Below are positions 24,337 through 33,675 of a stretch of 64,000 nucleotides of DNA, piece by piece. A program made the translations under genes and the position numbers. The notes below the pieces were generated by a model. The model worked only from the letters and a program-made list of their open reading frames with translations. It searched no databases and was not told the origin of the DNA. Source of the stretch: JACCYJ01 sp038198775. Lineage in GTDB: Bacteria; Actinomycetota; Actinomycetes; Propionibacteriales; Nocardioidaceae. Position 1 is the first letter of the stretch. Every line of letters starts with the position of its first letter. The DNA is taken from assembly GCA_038198775.1 (NCBI GenBank), contig JBBPZV010000017.1, positions 171,580 to 235,579 on the forward strand, given 5' to 3'.

Positions 24337-25454
24337 CGCGCTCGTGCGGCCCGATCGAGGAGGTACGCCTCTCCACCTTCGAGCTCCCGACACCGGTTCC
24401 CGAGGCCGACGGCACGCTCGCCTGGTCCTCGACCACGGTGGTGGTCGTCGAGGTGTGCTGCGACGGGCACACCGGGCTGGGCTGGACGTACGGGCCGGCG
24501 GCGGGTGCGCTGGTCGTGGCCGACCTGCTGGCGCCGGTGATCCACTCCGGCGACCCTCTGGATCCGGCCGCCACCGGCCGGGAGATGGTCCGCGCCGTCC
24601 GCAACGCACCGCGCGTCGGGACCGTGTCGTACGCGATCTCCGCGGTCGACGTCGCCTTGTGGGACCTAGCCGCCAGGCTGAGCGACCTCCCGCTGGTACG
24701 GCTGCTGGGCAGGGTGCGCGACAGCGTCCCGGTCTATGGCAGCGGTGGCTTCACGACCTACGACGACGATCAGCTGCGCGAGCAGCTGACCGGTTGGGCC
24801 GAAGAAGAGGACATCCCACGGGTCAAGATCAAGATCGGGGAGAGTTGGGGCTCGCGGCCGGATCGGGACCTGGCCCGGATGCGGCAGGCACGGGAGACGA
24901 TCGGGCCGGACGTCGACCTCTTCGTCGACGCCAACGGGGCGTACTCGGCGAAGCAGGCTGTCAGGGTGATGGCGGCCGCGGCCGAGCTGGGCGTCGTCTG
25001 GTTCGAGGAGCCGGTGTCCAGCGACGACCTGGCCGGGCTGGCGCTGGTGCGCTCACGAGTCGACGCCGACGTGACCGCGGGGGAGTACGGCACCGACCTG
25101 TTCTACTTCCGTCGCATGTGTGAGGCCGGGGCGGTCGACTGCCTGCAGGTCGACGCCAGCCGCTGCGGGGGGGCCACCGCGTGGGCCCGGGCGGCGGCGG
25201 TCGCGGCCGCGTTCAACCTCGACGTTTCGGGCCACTGCGCTCCGCACCTGCACGCCCACCTTGCCGCCGCCACACCGAACCTGCGCCACCTGGAGTGGTT
25301 CGCCGACCACGTCCGCATCGAGCGCGAGTTGTTCGAGGGGACCCTCGACCCGTCTGGCGGGGTCATCGTCCCCGACCTGCAGCGGGCGGGACACGGGCTG
25401 GCGTTGCGCGAGCGCGCGGCCTCCGAGCACCTCCTCGACCAGCGGACGGCGTGA
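24333..25454 (+). CDS. enolase-superfamily (mandelate racemase type) enzyme
   Basis: A 373-residue enzyme with an N-terminal capping domain and a TIM barrel. It has the KxK acid/base pair (Lys165, Lys167), metal ligands in VDANGA (Asp199), WFEEP (Glu225) and AGEYG (Glu251), and a likely Asp-His dyad in QVDASRCGG and GHCAPHLHAH. This set points to the mandelate racemase subgroup, usually sugar-acid dehydratases or racemases. GTG 24333 overlaps the upstream stop. With the 2-hydroxyacid oxidase and the TPP enzyme it forms a three-step cassette whose substrate I cannot name. Confidence 0.88.
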   Translation: MTRSCGPIEEVRLSTFELPTPVPEADGTLAWSSTTVVVVEVCCDGHTGLGWTYGPAAGALVVADLLAPVIHSGDPLDPAATGREMVRAVRNAPRVGTVSYAISAVDVALWDLAARLSDLPLVRLLGRVRDSVPVYGSGGFTTYDDDQLREQLTGWAEEEDIPRVKIKIGESWGSRPDRDLARMRQARETIGPDVDLFVDANGAYSAKQAVRVMAAAAELGVVWFEEPVSSDDLAGLALVRSRVDADVTAGEYGTDLFYFRRMCEAGAVDCLQVDASRCGGATAWARAAAVAAAFNLDVSGHCAPHLHAHLAAATPNLRHLEWFADHVRIERELFEGTLDPSGGVIVPDLQRAGHGLALRERAASEHLLDQRTA

Positions 25455-25456
25455 TC

Positions 25457-25774
25457 TCAGCCGGCCCCAGGGCCGGTGTCCGGGTCGGCAGCCCGGTAGC
25501 CCGCCAGCTCCGCTCGTAGCTCGCCAGCCTCGTCTTGGAGGTCCAGGACGTGTCGGACGCCGGTGGGGTTGAGACCAGCGGCGAGCAGGACGCTGATGCG
25601 GCGAACCCGGTCGAGATCGTTCCGGCTGTAGCGGCGGGTCCCCCCGGCGGAGCGGTCGGGGTCGATCAGCCCCTTCGACTCGTACCCGCGCAACGCCTGC
25701 GGCGCCACCCCGGTGAGCTCGGCGGCCACCGAGATGCCGAAGACACCTCGATCGGGAAGCAGCTCGTCAGGCAT
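25457..25774 (-). CDS. MerR-family regulator, HspR-like
   Basis: A 105-residue regulator with an N-terminal winged helix-turn-helix (VFGISVAAELTGVAPQALRGYESKGLIDPDRSAGGTRRYSRNDLDRVRRI) and a short helical dimerisation tail (LLAAGLNPTGVRHVLDL). The pattern AAELTGV...LRGYE..GL..P.RS.GGTRRYS is that of HspR, the repressor of actinobacterial heat-shock genes that binds with DnaK. It overlaps the upstream J-domain gene by 8 bp and lies in a stress-protein island, supporting the call. No dnaK is present in the window. Confidence 0.82.
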   Translation of the reverse strand: MPDELLPDRGVFGISVAAELTGVAPQALRGYESKGLIDPDRSAGGTRRYSRNDLDRVRRISVLLAAGLNPTGVRHVLDLQDEAGELRAELAGYRAADPDTGPGAG

Positions 25775-26096
25775 CGTCGCATCCGCGACCGGTGGAGCTG
25801 ATCCAGACCGGACCGGCGACCAGCGGGGGCCCTTGGCCGCCGCCGGAGGTGGGCGCCGCGGGGAGGTGGCGGACCGGGATTGGGGTGCCGTGCGTCTGGG
25901 GTGCTGGGGGGAGGGTCTCGCTCATCAGCTGGTGGTAGGCCTCGCAGCCGGTGGCGAACCGGGTGGCCGCGTCGGTATCCGTGGCTACGTCGGGATGGAA
26001 CTCGCGCGCCAACCGGCGGAAGGCTCGGGTGACCTCTGCGGCGGATGCCCCGCGGGGCAGTCCGAGAACGCGGTGCGGGTCAGGACGCGGCTTCAT
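25767..26096 (-). CDS. short J-domain protein
   Basis: A 109-residue protein whose first 65 residues are a J domain (VLGLPRGASAAEVTRAFRRLAREFHPDVATDTDAATRFATGCEAYHQL) with the essential HPD motif. J domains stimulate DnaK ATPase. There is no Gly/Phe or zinc-finger region, only a Pro/Gly-rich tail, so it is not a full DnaJ. GAGGAGGG lies just upstream of the ATG at 26096. It overlaps the hspR-like gene and is divergent from hsp20. Confidence 0.85.
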   Translation of the reverse strand: MKPRPDPHRVLGLPRGASAAEVTRAFRRLAREFHPDVATDTDAATRFATGCEAYHQLMSETLPPAPQTHGTPIPVRHLPAAPTSGGGQGPPLVAGPVWISSTGRGCDDA

Positions 26097-26128
26097 CGAC
26101 CCTCCTCGAACTTCTGCCCGCAGCGTAC

Positions 26129-26157
26129 TTGACAGCCGGGTCCATCCGCCACAAAAT
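26129..26157 (+). promoter_or_regulatory. sigma-70-type promoter of hsp20 (TTGACA-N17-CAAAAT)
   Basis: A consensus -35 TTGACA at 26129-26134 and -10 CAAAAT at 26152-26157 with the ideal 17-bp spacer, unusual for this GC-rich genome. The predicted transcript starts at about 26164 and runs into the hsp20 gene. An inverted repeat overlaps the -10 and start region, so a strong but repressible promoter is likely. Confidence 0.7.
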
Positions 26158-26177
26158 CTCTGTTGGAGTTAGAGATT
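26155..26177. promoter_or_regulatory. operator-like inverted repeat AATCTCT-N9-AGAGATT
   Basis: Perfect 7-bp arms 26155-26161 and 26171-26177 overlap the -10 box and the expected transcription start of hsp20. It is not the HspR HAIR consensus (CTTGAGT-N7-ACTCAAG), although an ACTCAA half-site occurs nearby at 26190-26195. The repressor is therefore uncertain. Confidence 0.6.
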
Positions 26178-26231
26178 CCTTGCTCTCGGACTCAAATGTC
26201 ACGAGAGCTGGCTGCGAGGAGGGAAGCACAG

Positions 26232-26654
26232 ATGCTGATGAGGACCGACCCGTTCCGCGAGCTGGACCGGCTCACCGACGCGATGTTCGGCACTGCGGCC
26301 CGCCCGGCCGTGATGCCCATGGACGCCTACCGGAAGGGCGACGACTTCTACGTGCACTTCGATCTGCCCGGCGTCTCGTCGGACTCGATCGATCTCACCG
26401 TGGAACACAATGTCTTGACCGTCCGGGCGGAGCGCTCCAGCTCTTGGAGCGAAGACGCAGAGCGCATCGTCTCCGAGCGACCGCAGGGGGTGTTCACCCG
26501 CCAGCTCTTCCTGGGCGAGACGCTCGATGTCGACAACATGATGGCCGACTACGACGCCGGGGTGCTCACCTTGACGATCCCGGTCGCCGAGCAGGCCAAG
26601 CCGCGCAAGGTCGAGATCAGCGCCAAGAACGAACGCGTTCAGCTCAACGCCTGA
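26232..26654 (+). CDS. Hsp20/alpha-crystallin small heat-shock protein
   Basis: A 140-residue ATP-independent chaperone. It begins MLMRTDPFRELDRLTDAMFG, has an alpha-crystallin domain (about 35-125) with DDFYVHFDLPGVSSDSIDLTVEHNVLTVRAER, the conserved GVLTLTIPVAE and a short C-terminal extension. ATG 26232 was chosen because GAGGAGGGAAG lies about 6-9 nt upstream; a TTG 69 bases earlier is an unlikely start. The 5' leader holds a consensus promoter and an operator-like repeat, so tight stress control is expected. The neighbouring HspR-like gene is a candidate regulator. Confidence 0.94.
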   Translation: MLMRTDPFRELDRLTDAMFGTAARPAVMPMDAYRKGDDFYVHFDLPGVSSDSIDLTVEHNVLTVRAERSSSWSEDAERIVSERPQGVFTRQLFLGETLDVDNMMADYDAGVLTLTIPVAEQAKPRKVEISAKNERVQLNA

Positions 26655-26671
26655 GTTGCCAGGTGCTCGAA

Positions 26672-26733
26672 GCGGCGGCGGGTCCTCCCGCCGCCGCTGC
26701 GGCGCCGGGTCCTCCCGCCGCCGCTGCGGCGCC
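26672..26733 (+). repeat. GC-rich hairpin plus 27-bp tandem duplication after hsp20
   Basis: GCGGCGGCGGG-TCCT-CCCGCCGCCGC is a perfect 11-bp hairpin (26672-26697), and a 27-bp unit starting GGGTCCTCCCG is present twice in exact tandem (26680-26706 and 26707-26733). It lies 18 bp after the hsp20 stop and may act as a transcription terminator without a T-run. The duplication repeats most of the hairpin. Confidence 0.6.
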
Positions 26734-26774
26734 GGCCGGTGTTTGGCGGTCGCCTCGTCGGGCACTGGTGCCCG

Positions 26775-26840
26775 ATGCGCCTCCTCGTCACCGGTGCCAC
26801 CGGGAACCTCGGCAGCCAGGTGGTCAGCGCGCTGGCCCTG
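26775..26840 (+). pseudogene. N-terminal stub of an NAD(P)-binding (NmrA/SDR-like) protein
   Basis: ATG 26775 opens MRLLVTGATGNLGSQVVSAL, a clear Rossmann-fold dinucleotide-binding start (TGATGxxG). After about 22 residues the frame turns into Arg/Gly-rich sequence without recognisable protein, and it runs antisense into the sigma-factor gene. Only the first beta-alpha unit remains. The rest of the 26655-26937 gap holds the hairpin and tandem repeat and nothing else I can name. Confidence 0.5.
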
Positions 26841-26937
26841 CGGCGACACGGTGGAGTCCGTCGCCCGCGCGCAGGAGGTCGCGACCGGGATCGGGCAGCG
26901 ACCCTGAGGATCCGCGCGGCGGACCGCGCTCCGAGCG

Positions 26938-27738
26938 TCACACCAGCTGGAGTCGCATGTCCCGCAGGATGCGAGCCAGCAGCCGCGAGACCTGCATCTG
27001 CGTCACCCCGATGTCGCGGGCGATCTGTTCCTGAGTCCAGCCGCAGAAGAATCGCAAGGCCACGATGTGGCGGTCCCTCGGGGCCAGTTGCTGCACCAGT
27101 GGGATGAGGGCGACGTGCGCTTCGGTACGCCCCAGGTCGGGGTCGTCGATGCCGAGCAGGTCCCCGAGGGTGGCGCCGCCGTCGTCACCGAGCCGCTTGT
27201 CCAGCGACGTCGGCGTGAAGCAGCCGTCGGCAGCCAACGCCTCGATGACCTGTTCGGTGTCCACGCCGAGCCGGTCCGCGACCTCCGACGAGGTCGGTGA
27301 GCGGTGCAGCTCCTGGGCGAGCTCGGTGTTCGCCTCGAAGATGCGGCTCTGCAGCTCCTGGATCCGCCGCGGTGGCCGCACCACCCAGCCGCAGTCGCGG
27401 AAGTGCCGCTTGACCTCCCCGGAGATCGTCGGCACCGCGAACGACAAGAAGTCCTTGCCATGCCTGACGTCGAAACGCCGGACGGCTTTGACCAGTCCCA
27501 GGTGCGCCGCCTGGAGCACGTCGTCGTAGGCCTCGCCGCGGTCTCGGTAGCGAGAGGCGATCGACCGGGCGACACAGAGGTTGAGCAGGGCCACCTCGTC
27601 TTGGAGGCGTTTGCGCTCCAGGCCCTCGGAGGCCGCCATCTTGGTCAGCAACGAGGCGGTGAGCTCCGCCCGGCGGCGTTCGCCCTTGCGAGCGGGAACG
27701 TCGACGACAGGCTTCGCGTCGGAAACGGCTGCAGTCAT
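26938..27738 (-). CDS. group-3 RNA polymerase sigma factor (SigF/SigB family)
   Basis: A 266-residue sigma factor. Region 2 includes YDDVLQAAHLGLVKAVRRFDVRHGKDFLSFAVPTISGEVKRHFRD; region 3 includes VRPPRRIQELQSRI and RSPTSSEVADRLGV; region 4 includes LAPRDRHIVALRFFCGWTQEQIARDIGVTQMQVSRLLARIL. The ISGEVKRHFRD and VRPPRRIQEL patterns are those of the SigF/SigB/SigI stress group, normally held by an RsbW-type anti-sigma kinase. No anti-sigma gene is adjacent; an RsbW-like gene lies at 40177. ATG 27738 is preferred over TTG 27747. Confidence 0.92.
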   Translation of the reverse strand: MTAAVSDAKPVVDVPARKGERRRAELTASLLTKMAASEGLERKRLQDEVALLNLCVARSIASRYRDRGEAYDDVLQAAHLGLVKAVRRFDVRHGKDFLSFAVPTISGEVKRHFRDCGWVVRPPRRIQELQSRIFEANTELAQELHRSPTSSEVADRLGVDTEQVIEALAADGCFTPTSLDKRLGDDGGATLGDLLGIDDPDLGRTEAHVALIPLVQQLAPRDRHIVALRFFCGWTQEQIARDIGVTQMQVSRLLARILRDMRLQLV

Positions 27739-27883
27739 GCCACCCAACTCTCATCAGAGGAGGAGGTGGCAACTGCTTCACCACTACCTGAAACCAAGCA
27801 CGTTCGGTGCGCACCTGCAACACCGGTTCCTCATAGTTTGCCAAGAAGCCTCGTCGGCGGCTGGGGCGACCGGTCGCCGAGGA

Positions 27884-29074
27884 TCAGCTGGGTCCGTCCC
27901 ACGGCGGCAGCGCCCGCTGGCCCTGACGGTGCAGCTGCTCGGCGCGGTCGGCGGAGCGGTAGATCGCCGTGGTCAGCTCCTCGACGGCTGCGCCGACGCT
28001 GCTCGGGCTGGTCCGACCGGAGGTCGCGCGGTCTGCCGCGGCGATGTCGCCGCGGTCGGGTGTGAACCAGGCGAGGGCTGCCAGCGCGTGGTTCGCAGCA
28101 TCCAGCAGCGCCTCGTCCGAGGGAAGGGCGATCTCGCGGGCGGTCACCGAGGCGTCGACGGCGAGGTCGTCGAGCCCGCCGTGGACCTGGCCGCCCGACT
28201 TCGAGATGGCCTCGATCATCTTGTCGTTCCACCGCTTCGCGAACTCACCGAGCCCGGGGGTGAGCGGGACTTTCGGTTCGCCGGAACGAGCCGCCAGCAC
28301 CCGTTTGCACAGGTACGTCTTGACGATCCGCCGGTAGCTCGACCGGGGCAGCTCGGCGACACCCCGGTTGACCCGTCGCATCAGGTCCGCCGAGGCGTAA
28401 CCCAGGGACTCGTTTCGGTGCACCTCGGGCGGGGCGTAGCGCCCCGGCTGGAGGCTCGACGCGGCGGCGAAACGCTCCCACAGCAGCGTCGACGCGGATC
28501 CGGGCGGAGGCACCACGACGATGTGGAGCCGCTCCGGCGGCACCAGCGGCCCCCAGACGTCCAGCATTCGCGGGATCTGCAGCGAACGCATGCCGGTGCG
28601 CCACGCCGGGTCGTTGCGCCGGTGCCTCAGCAGGGCGTCGGCGTACTCCGGCCAGGAGGTAGTGCCCCGGTTCTTGGTGGACTCCTGCCACTGCGCGGGC
28701 AGCACCCGCCCGGCATCTCGTACGCCCAGCACGACCTGCACGTTCGCCGGCGCCAGCGACTCGACCAGCGCCCTGGCGCGCGCCGGGCGGGCGAAGCTCA
28801 AGAACTCCATCGAGATCAACGCGGCTCGCCCGTCGTACTCCGCGATCTCCTGGCGCAGTCGGTCCCACCCGCCGCGCATCGCGACGCGCTGCTCGTCGTC
28901 GGCCCTCAGCTGCAGGATCTCACGTACCCCGTGGATCTGGTCGCCCCAGCTCGCGCCGGGAAAGAGCATCCCGTCCCTTGCCAGCGCGGTCTTGTTCTGG
29001 CTCAGGAGCCGCTGCAGATAGCTCGTGCCCGTCTTCATCGCGCCGATGTGGAGATACACCTGGGCGGCTCCCAT
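27884..29074 (-). CDS. sulfotransferase-family protein 1
   Basis: A 396-residue protein beginning with the PAPS-binding P-loop-like motif of sulfotransferases: VYLHIGAMKTGTSYLQRLL. A 3'-phosphate-binding-type segment QVVLGVRDAGRVLPAQWQES follows. Acceptor unknown. It is clearly paralogous to the protein at 33672-34823 (shared LPAQWQES/IPAEWQEG, VVPPPGS/VTVPPPD and NESLG/NPSLG blocks). The start ATG 29074 has CAAGAT exactly six bases upstream. The gene is divergent from the acyl-CoA carboxylase genes and lies 145 bp upstream of the sigma-factor gene on the same strand; the gap shows no clear signal. Confidence 0.8.
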   Translation of the reverse strand: MGAAQVYLHIGAMKTGTSYLQRLLSQNKTALARDGMLFPGASWGDQIHGVREILQLRADDEQRVAMRGGWDRLRQEIAEYDGRAALISMEFLSFARPARARALVESLAPANVQVVLGVRDAGRVLPAQWQESTKNRGTTSWPEYADALLRHRRNDPAWRTGMRSLQIPRMLDVWGPLVPPERLHIVVVPPPGSASTLLWERFAAASSLQPGRYAPPEVHRNESLGYASADLMRRVNRGVAELPRSSYRRIVKTYLCKRVLAARSGEPKVPLTPGLGEFAKRWNDKMIEAISKSGGQVHGGLDDLAVDASVTAREIALPSDEALLDAANHALAALAWFTPDRGDIAAADRATSGRTSPSSVGAAVEELTTAIYRSADRAEQLHRQGQRALPPWDGPS

Positions 29075-29080
29075 TCGCTC

Positions 29081-29086
29081 ATCTTG
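29081..29086 (-). promoter_or_regulatory. -10 box CAAGAT, leaderless promoter of sulfotransferase 1
   Basis: CAAGAT on the minus strand, six bases, then the ATG at 29074. It is in the divergent region shared with the methylcrotonyl-CoA carboxylase operon. Confidence 0.4.
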
Positions 29087-29169
29087 CCGCATGCGGCTCG
29101 CCGGCCGGGAGTTCCGCCGGTGCGGCTTCGCCGGCGCCACGCATAGTCGAGGGTCGCGAGCAACCGCAC

Positions 29170-29175
29170 TACGAT
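29170..29175 (+). promoter_or_regulatory. -10 box TACGAT of the leucine-catabolism operon
   Basis: TACGAT lies 8 nt before the GTG start of the carboxylase beta-subunit gene. No ribosome-binding site is visible between them, so a leaderless transcript is plausible. Confidence 0.45.
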
Positions 29176-29183
29176 CGGGCGCC

Positions 29184-30739
<1,556 letters not shown>

Positions 30740-30743
<4 letters not shown>

Positions 30744-32725
30744 GCGCCTTGCCGGCCCAGACCCGCCCGTACTCCTCGCTCCTGGTCGCCAACCGCGGCG
30801 AGATCGCCGTTAGGATCCTGCGCTCCGCCCGGCGGGCGGGGTTGTGGACCGTGGCGGTCTACTCCGATGCCGACCGGACCGCCCCCCACGTCCGGTTGGC
30901 CGACAGCGCGGTCCGCCTCGGCCCGACCCCGGCCCGGGAGTCGTACCTGTCGATCGCGGCGGTGCTGGCCGCAGCCGAGCGGACCGGAGCCGAGGCCGTC
31001 CACCCCGGCTACGGCTTCTTGTCCGAGCGGGCGGACTTCGCCCGCGCGGTGGCCGACGCGGGGCTGGTCTTCGTGGGACCGAGCCCCGAGGTCATCGAGG
31101 TGATGGGCCGCAAGGACCGCGCCCGCACCGTCGCCGAACGAGCCGGCGTCCCGGTTGTCGCGCTGCAGGGCGACTCCCTGGCCTACCCGCTGATGGTCAA
31201 GGCCGCGGCCGGGGGCGGCGGCAAGGGGATGCGCATAGTGCGGGCGCCGGGGGAGCTGCCGACCGCGATGGCGGCAGCCCGGCGAGAGGCAGCCGCCGCC
31301 TTCGGGGACGACACGTTGCTGCTCGAGCGGTACGTCGAGGCCGGCCGGCACGTCGAAGTCCAGGTGATCGGGGACGCCCATGGCAACGTGGTGCATCTGT
31401 TCGAGCGCGACTGCTCGGTGCAGCGACGGCACCAGAAGGTGCTGGAGGAGGCGCCGGCGCCGACCATCTCCGGCCCGGTACGCGAACGGTTGACCAGCGC
31501 CGCGGTGTCCCTCGCTCGGGAGGTGGGCTACCTCAACGCCGGCACGGTCGAGTTCCTGGTGGCCGGCGAGGACGTTTTCTTCCTCGAGATGAACACCCGG
31601 TTGCAGGTCGAGCACCCCGTCACCGAGCTGGTGACCGGGCTCGACCTGGTCGGCCTTCAGCTCCGCGTCGCCGCGGGTGAGCCGCTGCCGTTCCGCCAAC
31701 AGGACGTGGAGCTGCGAGGGCACGCGATCGAGGCCCGCGTCTACGCCGAGGACCCCTATGCGGGCTTCCTGCCGCAGGCCGGCCGGGCCGAGGTCGTCTG
31801 CTGGCCCGAGCCGAGCCTCGCACGGGTGGACGGTGCGCTGGAGGCCGGGCAGCAGGTCGGTACCGCCTACGATCCGATGCTGGCGAAGGTGATCGCCCAC
31901 GGGCCGACCCGGGAGGCGGCACGCCGCCGGTTGGTTGCCGCGCTGGACGAGACGGCGATCATCGGGCTGACGACCAATCTCGGGTTCGTACGAGCATTGG
32001 CCGCGTCCGAGGCGTACCGGGCCGCGGCCGTCCACACCGGCTGGCTCGACTCCGACCCGGCCGGTGCGCAGCTGCGCGACGCGCCAGCGCTTCCCGCTGC
32101 GGCCGAACCGGTCGCGGCTTGGACGCTGGCCCAGCTGAGCATCAGCGAGGCGACCGACGGTTCACCTTTCGGCACCGCCGACGGTTGGCGGCTCGCCGGC
32201 CCGCACGCTGGTGTCGCGGTGGAGCTTCGCGCCGCGCCGGCAGAGCCGGCGCGGGTGTGGCTGGTGGAGACCGGTACCGGGCGGGTGCGGGTCACGGGCG
32301 AGGAGCACCACATCGTCCTCATCGACCGGGACGGCCCACGGCTGCGGCTGGAGGTGGACGGGGTCGTGGTGGAGGCGGTCGTCGCCGTCGACTCGGCCAG
32401 CGTGACGGTGTCGCTCGCGGGACAGCCGTGGGTGCTGGCCCGACCGGGTGCGTCGACCGCGGCGGCTGACCGGCCCCCGACCGGGGGCGCGGTGACCGCG
32501 CCGATGCCGGGAACCGTCCTCACCGTCGAGGTGCGCGCGGGTGACCGGGTGCGCTCCGGTGAGACCCTGGGTGTGCTGGAGGCGATGAAGATGGAGCTGG
32601 CTCTTGCCGCCCCGCACGACGGGACGATCGCCGAGGTCGCGGCCGGTCCTGGCGACCAGGTGGCGCTCGGCGACGTGCTGTTCCGGGTCGACCCGGACGG
32701 CGAGACGCCCCAGGCGGACACGTGA
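30740..32725 (+). CDS. methylcrotonyl-CoA carboxylase alpha (biotin carboxylase/carrier) subunit
   Basis: A 661-residue ATP-dependent biotin carboxylase fused to a biotin carrier domain. The biotin carboxylase part (about 10-450) has LLVANRGEIAVRI, HPGYGFLSE, KAAAGGGGKGMRIV (ATP loop), ERDCSVQRRHQKVLEEAP and EMNTRLQVEHPVTE. A linker/BT-like domain follows, and the C-terminal carrier has EAMKMEL with biotinylated Lys617. GTG 30740 overlaps the beta-subunit stop (GTGA). The partner gene order and HMG-CoA lyase next door identify the substrate as 3-methylcrotonyl-CoA. Confidence 0.93.
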
Positions 32726-33675
32726 ACCTGCCGATGGTGGTGGCCGACCCGGCGCTGCCGGCGAGGGTCACGGTCTACGAGGTGGGACCCCGCGACGGCC
32801 TGCAGAACGAGGCCGCCGTCGTGCCCGTCGGCGTCAAGGCGGAGTTCGTGCGCCGACTGGTGGCTGCTCGCCTGCCCGTGGTGGAGGTCACCAGCTTCGT
32901 CTCGCCGCGATGGGTGCCGCAGCTCGCCGACTCCGCCGAGCTGCTGGGGCTGCTGGACCTCGGCGGCGCCATCGAGATGCCGGTCCTGGTGCCCAACGAG
33001 CGCGGCCTGGAGCGGGCACTGGCCGCCGGGGCCACCACGGTGGCGATCTTCGCCAGCGCCACCGAGTCGTTCGCCCGGGCGAACCTCAACCGTGGGCTCG
33101 AGGAGCAGTACGCGATGTTCGAGCCGGTGCTCGCCGGGGCCGCGGCGGCCGGGGTCGGCGTCCGAGCCTACCTCTCGATGTGCTTCGGCGACCCCTGGCA
33201 GGGCGAGGTTCCCATCGCCCAGGTCGTCAGCGCCGGAAGGCGGCTGCTCGACATGGGTGCCGAAGCGCTGTCGCTCGGGGACACGATCGGGGTGGGAACG
33301 CCCGGACACGTGACCGCGCTCGTCGAGAGCTTTGGCGCAGCAGGGGTGGCGAGCTCACGGCTCGCGATGCATTTCCACGACACGTACGGCCAGGCGCTCG
33401 GCAATGCCCTCGCGGCGCTGCGGTGTGGCGTCGCGACCCTCGACGCCAGCGCCGGCGGCCTCGGCGGCTGCCCGTACGCCAAGAGCGCGACCGGGAACCT
33501 GGCCACCGAGGACCTGGTGTGGATGCTGCGTGGCCTCGGCATCGACACCGGCATCGACCTGGACGCCCTCGTCGCCACCAGCTCGTGGCTGGCCGGGGTC
33601 TTGGGGCGGCCCAGCCCGTCGCGGGTGGTCCGCGCCCTTGCCGGACCGACCGGTCCGCGGGGCTCGCAACGATGA
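32722..33675 (+). CDS. hydroxymethylglutaryl-CoA lyase
   Basis: A 317-residue TIM-barrel enzyme splitting HMG-CoA into acetoacetate and acetyl-CoA, the last step of leucine catabolism. Motifs: YEVGPRDGLQNE (metal Asp and catalytic Arg), EVTSFVSPRWVPQLAD, HFHDTYGQALGNALAAL (metal His pair) and the active-site loop GLGGCPYAKSATGNLATED with catalytic Cys. It overlaps the alpha subunit by 4 bp and the following sulfotransferase by 4 bp (ATGA). Isovaleryl-CoA dehydrogenase and methylglutaconyl-CoA hydratase are not in the window. Confidence 0.95.
   Translation: MNLPMVVADPALPARVTVYEVGPRDGLQNEAAVVPVGVKAEFVRRLVAARLPVVEVTSFVSPRWVPQLADSAELLGLLDLGGAIEMPVLVPNERGLERALAAGATTVAIFASATESFARANLNRGLEEQYAMFEPVLAGAAAAGVGVRAYLSMCFGDPWQGEVPIAQVVSAGRRLLDMGAEALSLGDTIGVGTPGHVTALVESFGAAGVASSRLAMHFHDTYGQALGNALAALRCGVATLDASAGGLGGCPYAKSATGNLATEDLVWMLRGLGIDTGIDLDALVATSSWLAGVLGRPSPSRVVRALAGPTGPRGSQR

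Noticed and set aside
26680..26733. CRISPR array
   Set aside because: Two directly abutting 27-bp units without spacers and no cas genes; no CRISPR pattern was found anywhere in the window.
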